Shown here in pieces: positions 32,575 to 44,890 of a DNA stretch of 64,000 nt. The position numbers and the translations under genes are program-made. The DNA comes from Haliotis asinina. Taxonomy: Eukaryota; Mollusca; Gastropoda; Lepetellida; Haliotidae. Under the pieces are notes generated by a model that saw only the letters and a list, made by a program, of their open reading frames with translations, did not search any database and was not told the DNA's origin. The first letter of the stretch is position 1; every line of letters starts with the position of its first letter. Location of the stretch: assembly GCF_037392515.1 (NCBI RefSeq), contig NC_090283.1:12344501-12408500 (forward strand), in the 5' to 3' direction.

Positions 32575-33874
32575 CTATCTTTTGGGGGGATTTATTGGGG
32601 ATCTACCCCGCACTCTTTTGGAGGGCGACAAGCTATGTGCCCTAGAATGGACGTTTTCAGAAACGTCTATGTCTTGAAGAGACCAATATTTATTGAACAA
32701 TTGAATTTTGTTCTGTGACCCTTTAGGAGCTCTGTCACTTTGTTGTTTTCAAGCATCAGGCTTAGGCTTTGGTTTACCTTTAACAGGTGGCTGACTATCA
32801 GCTGTCGATTGAGACTTTGAGTGTGACTGAGATGGTGATGATGATGATTTGTGATCGGAAGAAGACGTTGATGAAGGAGATACGGTCTTTTGTGTAGACT
32901 GAGCAGTATCTGTCTGAGTGGACTGTTCCGAGGTAGACTGTGGAAGATCAGGAGAGATAGACTGAGGAATATCTGAATTTACCCATGTCAGGTCAGTCTC
33001 ACATGAGCTTGACGAAGTTAGTACTGGCGTAGTTGTTCCTTTTGATAAGGTTTCAGATGTTTTTGTGACACAGGCGTAAATTTCAGTGTGCTCAGTAGAT
33101 TGTACAATCTTTCTTGCTTCAGCAAAACTGACGTTCCTGGAAAATTTGATTTTGTTAATTTCCATTTGCCTTTTCCAAATGGGACATTCTTTCGAAAAGG
33201 ATGAATGATTTCCTGAACAGTTTGCACATTTTTTGTGAATACTGTACCAATATTCGGTTACATGTGTATTCTCAGCACGGGGAGCACATATAACAGACAA
33301 TGTGCAAGTATTAACACCATGGATTTGGAATATATAAGTCAACATTCAGATTGCAGTAACCTGCTTTGATTGACGTGGGAGGTGTTGGAGCTGAAAATGG
33401 AAACAGATATGTGTTGGTTTGGACAGTCTCATTATTTTTCCGTGTTGTGAAACGTTTGTCAAAAGATACTCCTTGATCTTTCATCTCGGACATTATATCA
33501 AGCTCAGTCATGTCTGCTAGAAGACGCTCGCGGTCTCGAACTATACCTTTGCTTGTATGCAGTGTTCTGTGGGCAGAAACTAATACCGGGACTCCGACAA
33601 ACACATCAGTTGATAACAGGTTGGTAGCTTGTTGTTTTCTTCTACATTCAATTAGCAGTGAACCTGATCGCAAGCGTTTGATATCTTTTACCTCACCTGC
33701 AATGCAAGAGATACCTTTTGAAATTGCAAAGGGATTTAATTTCAAAGGAGTCTTGTCAAGGGTCTCAATAATCAAAAAACGTGGCCAGTGATCAATTTGT
33801 ATAGAGGGTCGATGTTGATCATCATTTTCCAGTTGACGTTTGTTTGTTTTTTTGTTAGGGGTTTGGTAATCCAT
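32575..33874 (-). pseudogene. LINE L4 ORF1, first knuckle deleted
   Basis: ATG complement of 33872-33874 (MDYQTPNKKTNKRQLEND), open for 187 codons through IETLDKTPLKLNPFAISKG and HRTLHTSKGIVRDRERLLAD to DLYIPNP. About 35 nt that encode LRCFKCQKYG are then missing and the frame shifts. The rest, from 33345 down, holds CAPRAENTHVTEYW (damaged second knuckle), CANCSGNHSSFSKEC, a Ser/Thr/Gln-rich stretch longer than in sister copies, and the basic end to TAG 32575-32577. Confidence 0.88.
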
Positions 33875-34407
33875 GATTATTGGTATATTGGTTCGTCATC
33901 CGAGCTCCCCACTCACCCCGGGGTATCACAAGGACAATGCTAAAGCAAGCGGACCTCCAGCTTACAGCACCAAGGATACTCGGATGATATACTCCAGCAG
34001 AAACATTAAAAATATTAACAGTTCCTCCAGATTGGCCCATGAGCCACCGCCTTCTGGGCATAAGACTCCAGGCAAAGTTCATGTAATAAAAAATCAAGCC
34101 AAATAATATTCTATGAACAAAGGGAGCCAAGACTAAAATGTAAACAATTCCAAATCAAATTCTGTGCAATGACATAAAATCCATGTACAGGGCTTGTCAT
34201 GACCAGTCGATTGGTTGAACCGGGCCCAATCAACCACCTGTCTAGGTGAAGTCAGAGCCAAAGTGGTTTGTTGAGCAATAGGAACACTGGTTCTGCTCAC
34301 ATTGCCCTCAACCACCAGGATCCACCTCCTCCACCGACACAGGGCCGCAATCCACGGCAAACGGGTTGGTGGACCAAATATCCCCCCGGGTCCACTACGG
34401 GGTTGTC

Positions 34408-34465
34408 GGTGAGCTCTTGGCGTTACCTAGCACCCACCACGAGGAGGTGGCTCGCCACGGGTGCC
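34408..34465 (-). ncRNA. HDV-like ribozyme candidate of L4
   Basis: 58 nt. P1 intact. P2 GGCGAGC/GCUCACC has one mismatch. G38 is changed to A, which would weaken P1.1. Cut site equals the end of the duplication. Confidence 0.7.
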
Positions 34466-34479
34466 TGTAACCAAACGAG
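34466..34479. repeat. target site duplication of L4, right
   Basis: tgtaaccaaacgag, perfect copy of 14473-14486. Confidence 0.9.
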
Positions 34480-34766
34480 ACACAGGTCAACTGACCAGTG
34501 ATGGTCCCGGAGAAGAATAGGCCTTCAGCAACCCATACTTGCCATGAAAAGCGGCTATGCTCGTCGTAAGAGCGACTAATGGGATCGGGTGGTCAGGCTC
34601 GCTGACTTGGTTGACACATGTCATCGTTCCCAGTTGTGCAGATCGATGCTCATGTTGTTGAGCACTGGATTGTCTGGTCCAGACTCGATTATTTAGAGAC
34701 CGCCGCCATTTGGCTGGAATATTGCTGAGTGCGGCGTATAACTAAACTCACTCACTCACTCATTCA
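34480..34766 (+). mobile_element. SINE S2 with LINE-like 3' end
   Basis: About 285 nt ending in CGCCGC (34701-34706), a 24-nt loop with TTGGCTGGAATATTGCTGA, GCGGCG (34731-34736), then TAAACTCACTCACTCACTC. A second, diverged minus-strand copy lies at about 37090-37290, so it is a repeat family. The start is uncertain, and the first about 40 nt may belong to the frame cut by L4. No coding capacity. The 3' end mirrors that of the LINE (see 11085-11119). Confidence 0.75.
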
Positions 34767-35880
34767 TTGTTTGTCAATTCATTTCTAACTGAATAAAATA
34801 TGTTAAAAAAATGTGTCAAAGCTGAAAGACTGACCCTGGTTAAAATTGTTTGTAAAACTATTTTCTAGGAAGCTTCATCCACCCTAATTGATTCATGCAA
34901 CGCTGGAACATTTGAGAAAACTTAATTTTATTACATCAGAAGTTCAATACTAAGCTTCGTAAATTTGTATACAAAAGAATACATATCATGTCGAACCTCA
35001 TCTTCATTCATCAGTAATGCATTATACAATACAAGCAAAGTTTTTTGTAACAAATTACACAGGTAAAACATAGGCCTTTTCACGAAAACCATCACGTATA
35101 CATCTATCCAACGGCAACAAAAACATCACATCTTTCTTTTGACAGTTTCCGACTATCTTAAGTTTTCTCGTAATTCGATGAATCGACATGAACGCTGAGG
35201 ACCATTGCCTAAAAACATTGATTGTTTACTGGTTTATCACAGTGAAACTTTAAGTTATCTGAGAGTTGTCGGTAGTATCTCGCTTCAGCAAGGAGATGTG
35301 GACTCCCCCTTCCGTCCTCCTCTTCCTCATCACTTAATTTTATCATCGGCCTCAGGCACCAGCTTATGTCGACGGGGTAGATGGGATCCATCACAAATAT
35401 ATTAATATGTACCAAATGAGGACTATATCACGGTATTAAAGAATGAAAATGACGGTGTTAACACCTACCTTAATTTGGGGAAAAAAAACATGGAGAAAAA
35501 CTCAACATAGAGCTGAGGTTAGGAATAGAAAGTGAAAACGAAATGATTTGAGAATTAAAGGTGAAGAGTTAGTAAATATTTAGGAAGGTTGCGGGGCACT
35601 CGCAAAGTTAAAGACATACTCCACCAGTCTGATATTGAATACGTTCAGGTGATCGTATCACTGCACAGTATTAAACCTTTGTCGCCCAGCGCAGACCTCG
35701 ATTTGTTATTCTGAGAAATAAAAATAATCTCTGGTGAATGACTTGAAGGTGCAATATGTGTATTGGACAGTTGGCAATGGGTCAGTTTAGTTTGATGCTA
35801 CAATATGGAGGTGTAGAGGGACGTCATGATGGTTCAGCTGTGTCTGTGTGTTTCTCATGGCCCCGAAGTTCAAATATAAA
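34767..35880. other. single-copy DNA, nothing recognised
   Basis: AT-rich, short chance frames only. I see no gene, exon pair or repeat that I can support. Confidence 0.5.
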
Positions 35881-35945
35881 GTGAGTAAGTGAGTTGGATT
35901 GTACGCCGCTTTTAGCAATATTCCAGCAATATCAAGGGATACAGC
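35881..35945 (-). mobile_element. SINE S1 fragment (3' end)
   Basis: Starts gtgagtaagtgagtt, followed by the family segment gccgcttttagcaatattcc; only the 3' end on the minus strand is kept. Confidence 0.7.
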
Positions 35946-37089
35946 TCCTCAAACATGAAGCTTTATGGGAAATGACTGCAGATATAAAAATGGGTAGCAC
36001 TTGGCACAATGGACATTGAATCAGCTGCATGCTACATTCATCTATTGATTACAATGCAAATTGAATAGCGAGAAGCATGCACCATTCATGTCTGTTACAC
36101 AAAATGTTGTTGATAGCAAATGTCACCATACATTAGACTTGCACGTCTTTTGTGTCCTGAATGCATTGAATTAATCATGTGTGAAAGGAATACTGAATTA
36201 ATTTCCTTTTTTTATTTTCCTTATAAATAGTCATGTACACTCATAACAGCTCCACCTTAGTGATATCTTTGAACGCGAGTGTTTGTTATGGTTTCTTGTC
36301 AGTGTGTTCTTAACATACACACGGCAGACATTTATGACACGACATAAACAGATGCACAGAATTCTGTATTAATACAGGAGTTCATTCTGTTTGTTATGAC
36401 ACTCTGGCATATTAATTGTCTCTAAAATTTACAGAAACCATTTCAATGTAGAGGTCAAGACAAGAATGAACGTTCGGTAAAAAATTCAACACTGCGTCGT
36501 CATCTACATTGAAAGACCGTGAACGGTATTGTTACAAAGTTTGTGATCACCAAAGAACAGGCTGATTCGTAAACGATTAACATATCATCCGTAAAAACCT
36601 GTCGACAATGTCACGCATGTAAATTTCTTCCAGAGAACAGTTTGTATTAGTCATGTCTGTCGTAGTGGGGCGGGTAACTACACGATACCTACTGCACAGT
36701 ACACTGCATTATGTTGTAAGCTTTAAAATATCAGACCACATCACTTAATGGCGGATGTACACACCACATGATCACTGACTGTGATAATATATCCCAGTAC
36801 AAAGTTCGCACCATGTCGTGAATAGGGTCCAAATTCATCAACGCAGTTCAACACATTGCCACAACACATGTCCGTGTTGTGAAATTTACATTTGAACCAG
36901 TTTAAATAATTCAGTGGAAAATATATGCAAGTCTTAGACTATGAGATATGAAAGTGTTTTCTAGTTTCAGTATTGCTAATTCATAATTAGATGTAAACCT
37001 ATTCTGGAATGTCAGTCATGTTCCTCCATTTCAGGAAAATGAAAATGAACCCGAAATGCTTTGTAACTTAATACATTTTTATGGTGGGT
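35946..37089. other. single-copy DNA, nothing recognised
   Basis: No supported gene or repeat. AT-rich with stops in all frames. Confidence 0.5.
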
Positions 37090-37290
37090 TTGTTGTTTAT
37101 CGCCGCACTAAAAATATTCCAGGTACACACCTGCGGTCTGTAAATATTCGAACCTGTACCTGGGAATACACTGATCAACAGCATGAGCATCTGTACAATT
37201 GGCATACGAAGACATGTGTCAATCAAGTTCGCGAGTCTGACCATCCAAAACCTATCACGACATGGGTTGCAGTAGACCAATTCTGGGCCG
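37090..37290 (-). mobile_element. SINE S2, diverged copy
   Basis: On the minus strand it aligns with 34560-34745: shared blocks agcatgagcatctgtacaa, acatgtgtcaatcaagtt and gccgcactaaaaatattcc. The open frame here is an accident of the repeat. Confidence 0.65.
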
Positions 37291-37513
37291 GACCTTCATG
37301 CACTTTTATTTTGCTGAATAAAATCGTGATCATTTGATAATTGAAAACTGCTCCTTCAGTAGTAGTAAGTTTGATTTAGTTATCCGAAATAAGGCGTTAT
37401 ACGGTTTATCTCTGGTGCGTGACACGTTGGATCTATTGACATTGTGCCAGGGAATATCTGCTACTTGGCTTGGGGCATAACTCTCTGAAAGCTCTATATC
37501 ACGACAAAATCAT
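37291..37513. other. spacer between SINEs
   Basis: Nothing recognised. Confidence 0.4.
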
Positions 37514-37680
37514 GAGTGACTGAGTGAGTTTGGCTTAGTGCCGCTTTTAGCAATATTGCAGCAATTTCATTGCTGAAAAGTCCAGAAATGGCTTCACTAG
37601 TTTTACCCTGTATGGAATAGAACCCAGGTTTTCTGAGGTACGAGCGAACGCTGTAACCACTAGGCTATCCCACCGGCCGA
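37514..37680 (-). mobile_element. SINE S1, near full-length
   Basis: Minus strand. The tRNA-like head at the right end reads, on the minus strand, TAGCCTAGTGGTTACAGCG (A-box-like) and GGTTCTATTCC (B-box-like), followed by a short body and the tail gagtgactgagtgagtt. Pol III SINE derived from a tRNA; length 167 nt. Confidence 0.75.
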
Positions 37681-38370
37681 CAATGTCAGGAGTATATATT
37701 TGTATACATGTGTTGCAGTAACTCCATGCTCGTTCATATAATCATATAATGTGTGGTAATGTCACTGCTTGACAACGCATACCATGCAGAGAAAAGGATA
37801 TACTTTGTTGCACTCCACACTATCTCACGCCCTCTCAATGCCAGATATTACAACCTTTAGTTGACGTGAACCTGCATGTGCGTTACAGATGAATACGATC
37901 CACGCACGTGGGCTATTTGGGCTCATACTCTCACTGGCCCTTCCGAGGTGAAAAAACCTCTGCATTGAAATTACGAAAGGGAGAGCAGAAATAAACTGAA
38001 TTGTTACCAAGCCAAAACAATTTCAAAAAGAAGAATGTATTGCAGTTGAGCTGAGTGTAGCCACAGACACGGTGAACGCCTACTATTATAACTGCTGGCA
38101 AGTTTCTTTTCTGAAAAAGAAACAACAATAAATCATCATTGAATTTAAATCTGCCTTCTCGAGAATTGTGACTGCAACGAAGCTCGTATGCAGGTATCAG
38201 CCTGTCATGTAGACATTGAATGACAGGCATACCTTTCCATATATGCAGTTAAACTGATATCACAACCATAAACGGAAACGTTCCTCGCTCAACCAGCGAC
38301 ATGGGATGACCCCTGCACATTGCACAATACTATGATTTTAAGTATGTACTGATCTCGCTGGTTTCAAATA
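37681..38370. other. single-copy DNA, nothing recognised
   Basis: Short overlapping frames on the minus strand (37825-38230) have no recognisable domain and no support as genes. Confidence 0.45.
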
Positions 38371-38477
38371 TGACTGACTGACTGGCTGGCTTTGGTTTTA
38401 AGCCGCTTAACAGTATATCAGCAACATCACGGCGGGGAGCGCCAACGCTTTAACCACCAGGCTACCCCAACTCCCCT
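38371..38477 (-). mobile_element. SINE S1, internally deleted
   Basis: Tail tgactgactgactgg, then the family body and directly the head ctttaaccaccaggctacccc (minus strand); the middle part is missing. Confidence 0.65.
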
Positions 38478-38944
38478 TTCAAATATGACTGCAGTCAAGG
38501 GGTATACACAATACTTTACAAATTAATGAATTGTAACAGATATCAGGGTGCTGCCATGAAATTGGACTTGGCCCCCAAGAAGATTAAAGAATAAAAACTA
38601 GTTCATCTTCATTTGACTTTTGATCCTGAAACTGAAACTGTCAAAACAAATGTAAATGCACTATCAAATCACAAAAAATGTGTCCTTGTTTCGTGGAGAT
38701 AAAAATGAATTTACGATCACCATCAGCGTAATACATGGTAAAGTTAATACTGGAACGTTTGAAAGATGTTCCGCTCTGCTGAACCTTTAATGAGGAGAAA
38801 GCATTAGCTTTTTGGAATGAATGAAATGGTTATGAAATAATAATGATAAAAAAATACCTTTCAAGGATCCTTAGTGACAGGGAACATGATTTACACTTTA
38901 ATAGAACGAGCTTCTTTTGCATGTATTGTAGTGGCGTCATAAAA
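38478..38944. other. single-copy DNA, nothing recognised
   Basis: No gene or repeat seen. Confidence 0.45.
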
Positions 38945-39077
38945 TGAGTGAGTTTACTTTTACTCCTGTTTTAGTAATATTCCAGCTATATCACCAGAAA
39001 TGGGCTTCACACATTGCATCCATGGATCTTCAGCGTGACTGGCTAATCTTAACCTTTAGACTACCCCACCGCTCCTG
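38945..39077 (-). mobile_element. SINE S1 copy
   Basis: Minus strand, tail gagtgagtt, body with agtaatattccagctatatc and accagaaatgggcttcacac, head ending gactaccccaccgctcc. Confidence 0.7.
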
Positions 39078-39350
39078 CAGTCTTAAATAGCGACAAAGCC
39101 CTTTCTACTTACATAAGAAATATCTGCTAAAACAGAGTTGATTGTACAATATTATGAGTATATAAAGGACTAAGTGACGAGGTAAGGTGTTTTCATCATG
39201 AACCATACATACACCACCAACATTCAACGTGTGATCTGCAGTGGTACATGTACAGGGTCACACCTTGACAGCCAGAGGCAATTAGATGTACATAACAACG
39301 GATTCTTGAACTCGATTATCACTCCCCTGTCTTTTGATCCTGGGCCGTCT
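39078..39350. other. spacer left of L7
   Basis: Nothing recognised; it forms the left flank of the L7/L8 nest. Confidence 0.4.
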
Positions 39351-39364
39351 TCATAAGTGAGTGA
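39351..39364. repeat. target site duplication of L7, left
   Basis: tcataagtgagtga, identical to 45441-45454. The second half is part of the GTGA tail of L8. Confidence 0.88.
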
Positions 39365-39422
39365 GGCACCCGTGGCGAGCCACCTCCTCGTGGTGGGTGC
39401 TGGGTAATGCTAAGAGCTCGCC
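39365..39422 (+). ncRNA. HDV-like ribozyme candidate of L7
   Basis: P1, P1.1, P2 (GGCGAGC/GCUCGCC), P3 and C46 are all intact. Only nt 44 (U) and nt 47 (U) differ from L3, both in positions that should tolerate change. Confidence 0.8.
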
Positions 39423-39959
39423 GACACCCCCGTAGTGGACCCGGGAGGATATTTGGTCCACCAACCCGTTTGCCGTGGGTTGCGTCCCTGTGTCGGCGGA
39501 GGAGGGGATCCTGGTGGTTGAGGGCAATAGGGACCTGTAACCGTGTTCCTGTTGCTCAATACACCACTTTGGCCCTGACTTCGCCTAGACGGGTGGTCGA
39601 ATGGGCCCGGTTCGACCAATCGGCTGGTCATGCCAAGCCCTGTGCATGAAGTACTTTTTATATTTATCAATGCACACATGTCATTTGGAATTGTTGTATC
39701 TTTGGACTTTGGTTTTTTTATCTAGAACATTTTTGATTTTGAAATATGTTGTTCTGTAATTTGCCTAGAGTCCTATGCCAGAAGGCGGTGGCTCATGGGC
39801 CAATCTGGTGGAATTATTAATCTTTTAATTCTTCTGCTGGAGTATATCATCCGGGTATCCTTGGTGCTGCAAGCTGGAGGCCCGCTTGTTTTTAGCATTG
39901 TCCTTGTGATACTCCGTGGTGGGTGGGGAGCTCGGATGATGAACCAAAATAAACTAACC

Positions 39960-41236
39960 ATGGCTTATGAAAATCCAACAAAAAAACAAAACGTCCACTT
40001 GATATTGACCCTGTTGATAGTGACCATAGACCGTCTGCATCGATTGAGTATTGGCCGCGTTTCATCGTGATTGAGACTCCAGACAAGACACCGTTGAAGT
40101 TGAACCCCTTTGCTGTATCCAAGGGTATTCAGGGTATTGCAGGGGACGTGAAGAACATAAGACGCTTACGTTCAGGTGGCCTACTAGTAGAGTGCGGGAA
40201 AAAGCAACAAGCAACTAATTTGCTTAACATCAAATCTTTCGTGGGCATTCCGGTCACGGTCTCTGCACACAAAACCTTGAACTCCAGCAAAGGTATCGTT
40301 AGAGATCGCGACCGATTGTTTGATGATATGTCGGAACTTGATATAGGATCTGAAATGAAGGATCAAGGTGTACTCTACGTCAAGCGCTTTTCAACTCGCA
40401 GAAACAACGAAACCATCAAAACGAACACGTATCTGTTTACCTTTTCATGTCCTAATGCTCCCAAATCAGTGAAGGCAGGCTACTGTAATATTCCAGTTGA
40501 TACCTACATCCCCAACCCGTTAAGATGTTTTAAATGTCAGAAATATGGACACGGTGTGAATACTTGCACATTGTCTGTTGTGTGTGCTCACTGTGGTGAG
40601 AAGACACACACAACAGAAATTTGTGACAGTGATTATAAAAAATGCACCAATTGCTCAGGCGATCATTCTTCATTTTCTAAACAGTGTCCAATTTGGAAAG
40701 AACAAATGGAGATCAATTAAATAAAATTCACACACAATAACTCTTTTTCTGAAGCCAAAAAACTGGTAAAGAGATCTGATCTTCCAGAAAGTTATGCTAC
40801 AATAGCAAAAATATCATCGGGTTCTAGCTCTAAAACAACATCAACCACAGGCTGCCAAACTACCTTGACTTGGGTAAACTGTGATTCTCCACAGCCTTTG
40901 TACCCTGCTATATCATCACAGACTGAGGAATCACTTCCTAGTACATCAATGTCGTTTTCTGATCACAAATCATCATCATCTCAGTCACATTCAAAGTCTC
41001 AATCAACAGCTGATACTCAACAAACGGTGAAAAGTAAACCGAAGCCAAAGCCTGATGCTTCAAAACAACAAAGTGGCAGACCTCCTAAAGGGTCACAAAA
41101 TAAAGTTCAATTGTTTAATAAGTATGGGTCTCTTGAAGACATGGACGTTTCTGAAAACGTCCATTCTAGGGCACATAGCTTGTAGCCCTCCAAAAGAGTG
41201 CGGGGTAGATCCCCAATAAATCCCCCCAAAAGATAG
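39960..41236 (+). pseudogene. LINE L7 ORF1, one frameshift and two stops
   Basis: ATG 39960 (MAYENPTKK), then one base is lost in the A-run and the frame ends at 40070; the body reads from 40067 (IETPDKTPLKLNPFAVSKG, HKTLNSSKGIVRDRDRLFDD) through CFKCQKYGHGVNTC, CAHCGEKTHTTEIC and CTNCSGDHSSFSKQC to TAA 40718-40720, a K-to-stop change. The tail continues in frame (TWVNCDSPQPLYPAISSQ) with TAG inside SLSP near 41185, and ends PPKR at TAG 41234-41236. Best reference for the complete ORF1 length, about 425 residues. Confidence 0.9.
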
Positions 41237-41250
41237 TTTATTCCAATAAT

Positions 41251-44200
41251 ATGGTACAGTGGAACTGCAGAGGATTAAGGACTAATGTACATGAATTACA
41301 GCTATAAGTCCAAGATTTCACACCTTCAGCGATATGTCTTCAAGAGACATATTTAAAACAAACAGATACATTTGACCTTCGTCATTTTAATGCATATCAT
41401 TGTTTTTCACCTCCAGGTGATAGGGCCACTGGCGGATCATCCATTCTAGTCAGACAAAACGTTATTCAAAGCCCTGTTCCACTTAATACTAATATGCAGG
41501 CTGTTGCTGTGAGAATTACTTTACATGTAGCGTTTACACTATGCTCGCTTTATATTTCACCGTCTTCCGTGTTTGCCAAAACCGATCTTCAAGCTCTATA
41601 TGACCAACTCCCGAAGCCTTGTATTATAATGGGAGATTTAAATGGACACAACCCACTTTGGGGTAGTGTAACTACAAACACGAAAGGTAAGTTGTTGGAG
41701 GACTTTTGTTCTGACAATGATTTATGTATTTATAATGATGGTTCCAACACATATTTACACCCTGGGACAGGGACCTATTCTGCTCTTGACTTGTCATTCA
41801 CAAATGCAGAACTACTAAATGAATTTGAATGGTCAGTCCACGATGACCTCTGTGGAAGTGATCATTTTCCTACTATATTAAAAGCTGTAACTCCATCTGA
41901 TGTTCCTCCATCATCAAGACGAAATTTTAAAAAGGCTAACTGGGCTTTATATGAAACACTGTGTTCTGAAAAACTTAAGCCTGAACGTTTTATTGACGTT
42001 CCTGATGCTATTAAATGCTTTTCTGATGAACTGAATTCCATAGCTGATGAGCGTATACCAAAGTCCTCTGTAGTTCCACACATAAGAAAACCATGGTTCA
42101 ACGATGACTGCAAACAAGCTAGGAAGGCAAGGAAAAAAGCAGAACATTATTTCCGTCGCCATCCTATGGTGCATAATTTAAATAAATTTAAGATTTTAAA
42201 TGCTAAAGCACGGCGTACTTTTAAACAGAACAAACGCCAATCTTGGCAACATTATGTATCCAAAATAAATTCTCGGACACCCATGTCCAAGGTGTGGAAC
42301 ATGGTCCAGAAAATAAAAGGTAAAGGTACTAAATCTACGGTCCATCATCTTAAACATGGAGATCAATTACTTGCTGATAAATCAGATATTGCGAATAAAC
42401 TGGGCGAAACTCTTGCTAAACATTCTTCCTCTTCTAATTATATACCTAAATTTCAGCAATATCAAAAACAACAAGAAAAGAAAACTATTAATTTCAATTC
42501 TGATAATGGGGAAGATTATAATGAAACGTTTTCTATTCATGAACTCCATACTGCTCTTGATCAAGCTCATGATACTGCTACTGGAGCTGAAAACATACAT
42601 TATCAACTCCTGAAGCACTTACCAGAATCCTGTTTAGAGACGCTCTTATCAATTTTTTGATAATATTTGGACTTCCGGGAAATTTCCTTCTTCATGGCGT
42701 GATGCCATAGTAGTACCCATACCTAAACCTGGACGTGATCATACGGATCCATCCAATTATCGTCCGATTTCATTAACTAGCTGTGTTTGCAAGACCATGG
42801 AACGTATGATAAATAATCGACTTGTTTGGTACTTGGAAACTAATAATCTTATCACAGATATACAATGTGGTTTCCGGAAAAACAGAAGTACTGTCGATCA
42901 CTTAGTGCGTTTAGAATCATTTGTGAAAAACGCACTGATTAATAAACCACATACTGTGTCTATCTTTTTTGATCTTGAGAAGGCATATGACAAACTGGAA
43001 ATATGGCATACTGAGAGATTTACATGATTTCGGTTTGCGAGGTCGTTTGCTTGAATTCATTGCTAAATTTTTAAATAACAGGCAATTTCAAGTCTGATCA
43101 TTATAATCAGGATCAGGGTGTTCCACAAGGCAGTATTTTGTCTGTCACTCTTTTTAGCGTCAAGATCAACAGTTTATCTAAAGTTTTAAACGATTTAATC
43201 GATGGATATTTATTTGTGGATGATTTTAATATTTCTTGCCGCGGTAAGAATATGTATACCATTGAACGGCAACTGCAGCTGTGTTTAAACAAAATTGATA
43301 AATGGTGTCTTGAAAACGGCTTTAAATTTTCTAAATCAAAAACTAATTGTATACACTTCTGTCGTAAATACAAACCCCATAAAGAACCAGAACTATTTCT
43401 CAGTGGTACCCCAATCAAAGTTGTCAAGGAGGCCAAGTTCTTGGGACTCACATTTGACCTTTTTGCCGCATATTAAATCCCTTAAAGCCAAATGCCTGAA
43501 GGCACTCGATTTATTAAAGGTAGTTTCAAATTCAAAATGGGGAGGGGATCAATCTACCCTTCTCCACTTATATAGATCACTGATCCGATCTAAACTTGAT
43601 TACGGCTCCATCGTCTATGGTGGCGCTTGTCAAAGCAACCTAAAACTACTTGATCCTGTGCACCACCAAGGCCTAAGACTTTGTCTTGGTTCTTTTAGAA
43701 CCTCTCCTATCGACAGTATATATGTCGAAGCTGATGAGCCTTCTCTCAACTTACGTCGTATTAAACTATCTTTACAATACATTACAAAAATAGCTTCTAA
43801 TGAGTCTAACCCCGCATTTAATTGTGTTTTTAATCCTCCCTATGAAGATTTGTATAACAAAAAGTCTTCCCTTCTTCCGCCTCTTGGGGTCAGAATTAAG
43901 CCATTTCTTGCTGCTTCTAGCATTGAGCTGGACCATATAGCTCCTTCCCGTCTTCTGTCTTCTCCTCCTTGGCAGTTGGTTAGGCCACAAGTTGACCTAA
44001 CATTAACATCACTTAAAAAATCAGAAACGAATGAATTACAGTATAAACAAGAATATAATCAACTGAAACATAAATATAGCAATTATAAATCCTTATTTAC
44101 AGATGGGTCCAAGGACGGTGGCTCAGTAGCTTGTGGCACTGTCATTGGATCCAGAACAATATCTTCTAGATTACCCGATAATAGTTCTATTTTTACAGCT

Positions 44201-44890
44201 GAAGCTAACGCCATATTAACAGCTCTTAAATATATCCAAAGACACCCTAAACGTAAACAATATATAATCTATTCTGATTCTCTTTCTTGCCTCCACGCTA
44301 TTAAAAATTTGTCATGTAAACATCCACTTTTAATTGATATTATTGAATTGTATAATAGTCTTGCTACTGGCCAGTACGACATTGTCTTCTGTTGGTTACC
44401 AAGCCACGTTGGCATTTCCGGTAACGCAATGGCCGATCTTGCTGCTAAGGCAGCACTCAACAAATCTGTGACACCACTTCGTATTCCTTATACTGACTAC
44501 AAAGCTAGCATTAGAGCTTACACTCGTGATCTGATGCAGAAGAAGTGGGACACCCAAGTAGGTATAAATAAACTACATGAAATAAAACCCTACATTGGTT
44601 ATACATACTTGGGTTGTCAGTCCAGATTTGAAGAAGTCATTTTGCGACGATGTCGTATTGGCCATACAAGATACACTCATGCATACCTTTTAAAAGGTGA
44701 GGATCCTCCGTTTTGTATCCCTTGTGATGAGAGAGTCACGGTCAAGCATATTCTGCTTGACTGTGTTGAATTCTCCATCACAAGGGATAAATTTTTCAAT
44801 GTCAAAACTATCAAGGAGCTTTTTAGCACTGTTAGTTGTCATTTAATCATTGGTTTTTTAAAAGAAATTGATTTTTTGGTGGAATTTTGA
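41251..44890 (+). pseudogene. LINE L7 ORF2, endonuclease-RT-RNase H-CCHC
   Basis: ATG 41251 (MVQWNCRGLRTN). TAA follows near codon 18. Endonuclease: E32 in LQETYL, D129 and N131 in MGDLNGHNPLWG, D204 and H205 in GSDHFP. 388 codons are open 41494-42660; a T-run near 42653 shifts the frame; RT core 42660-43440 is broken three times (near 43000, a loss of RVGSTL near 43093, and near 43448). From 43450 to TGA 44888-44890 it is open: RT end, RNase H (FTDGSKDGGSVA 44098, TAEANAI 44198, YSDSLSC 44270, LPSHVGISGNAMADLAAK 44396) and CCHC FCIPCDERVTVKHILLDC 44712-44765. Confidence 0.93.

Larger units (their letters stand above)
30256..34465 (-). mobile_element. LINE copy L4, 5' part
   Basis: Continues L4: ORF2 30256-32560, ORF1 32575-33874, 5' UTR 33875-34465, ending exactly at the duplication at 34466. 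Together with 14487-17584 it forms a full-length element. Confidence 0.93.

Noticed and set aside
37056-37337. 93-codon open frame
   Set aside because: It lies over a diverged S2 SINE copy on the opposite strand; no protein domain.
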